From Ruminococcaceae bacterium UBA1244 (lineage in GTDB: Bacteria > Bacillota > Clostridia > Oscillospirales > Acutalibacteraceae): 13,356 bases of DNA. The DNA lies in NCBI GenBank assembly GCA_002308635.1, contig DBWG01000035.1, positions 1-13,356 on the forward strand, written 5' to 3'. A model generated the notes under the pieces. The model searched no databases. It was not told the origin of the DNA and saw only the letters and a list, made by a program, of their open reading frames with translations. Positions 13,282-13,356 of this stretch are shown here, in pieces; position 1 is the first letter of the stretch; each line of letters starts with the position of its first letter. Position numbers and translations under genes: made by a program.

Positions 13282-13356
13282 TTATTCCTCTTTTTCTTTG
13301 CTTTGTTTCTGAGCCTTTATGACCTTCAGACGTGAGAACTCTTCCCTTTCCTTTTC
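13282..13356 (-). CDS. C-terminal end of an unidentified minus-strand gene
   Basis: The last 24 codons and a TAA stop (13282-13284) are visible. The tail is highly charged, rich in Lys and Glu (EKEREEF, then KAQKQSKEKEE). The stop lies 1 bp from the shared terminator, which supports a real gene end. Too little is seen to name a family. Confidence 0.55.
   Translation of the reverse strand, partial: EKEREEFSRLKVIKAQKQSKEKEE

Overview
The window looks like a chromosomal segment from a low-to-mid-GC, probably spore-forming Clostridia of the Ruminococcus/Oscillospiraceae type. This is inferred from family content (a PdaA-like delta-lactam deacetylase, a clostridial-size Orn/Lys/Arg decarboxylase, FolC), strong GGAGG ribosome binding sites, and sigma-A promoters with 17-bp spacers. 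The genus is not proven.

Left end (1-1480): the last 24 nt of a tRNA gene are followed by a terminator. Then comes a three-gene minus-strand operon: a RelB/DinJ-type antitoxin, a Doc/Fic toxin and an unknown acidic protein. Next is a 5'-truncated 53-nt copy of a tRNA-Lys(TTT) 3' part and a second, similar terminator. This is the footprint expected of a small, integrase-less element in a tRNA-Lys 3' end, although recombination between tandem tRNA units is also possible. Related palindromic repeats carrying AATAGAGAATA follow both terminators.

Centre (1524-7486): a two-gene minus-strand operon for surface polysaccharide synthesis, with its own promoter and terminator. The first gene is a GlfT2-like galactofuranosyltransferase. 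The second encodes a 1325-residue fusion: polysaccharide pyruvyl transferase, 2x[4Fe-4S] ferredoxin, FrhB-like flavoprotein, a second pyruvyl transferase, and an ILEI/FAM3-like C-terminal domain. This fusion is the most unusual object in the window.

Right part (7570-13356): a minus-strand Orn/Lys/Arg decarboxylase diverges from folC. Then, on the plus strand, come a YbjN-like protein (TTG start), a PdaA-like polysaccharide deacetylase (TTG start overlapped by a hairpin) and a GT-C membrane glycosyltransferase. A strong terminator separates the last from the C-terminal end of a convergent minus-strand gene. Three of the larger genes (GlfT2-like, pyruvyl transferase fusion, GT-C) plus the deacetylase point to cell-envelope glycan work. 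The toxin-antitoxin island is the clearest accessory DNA.
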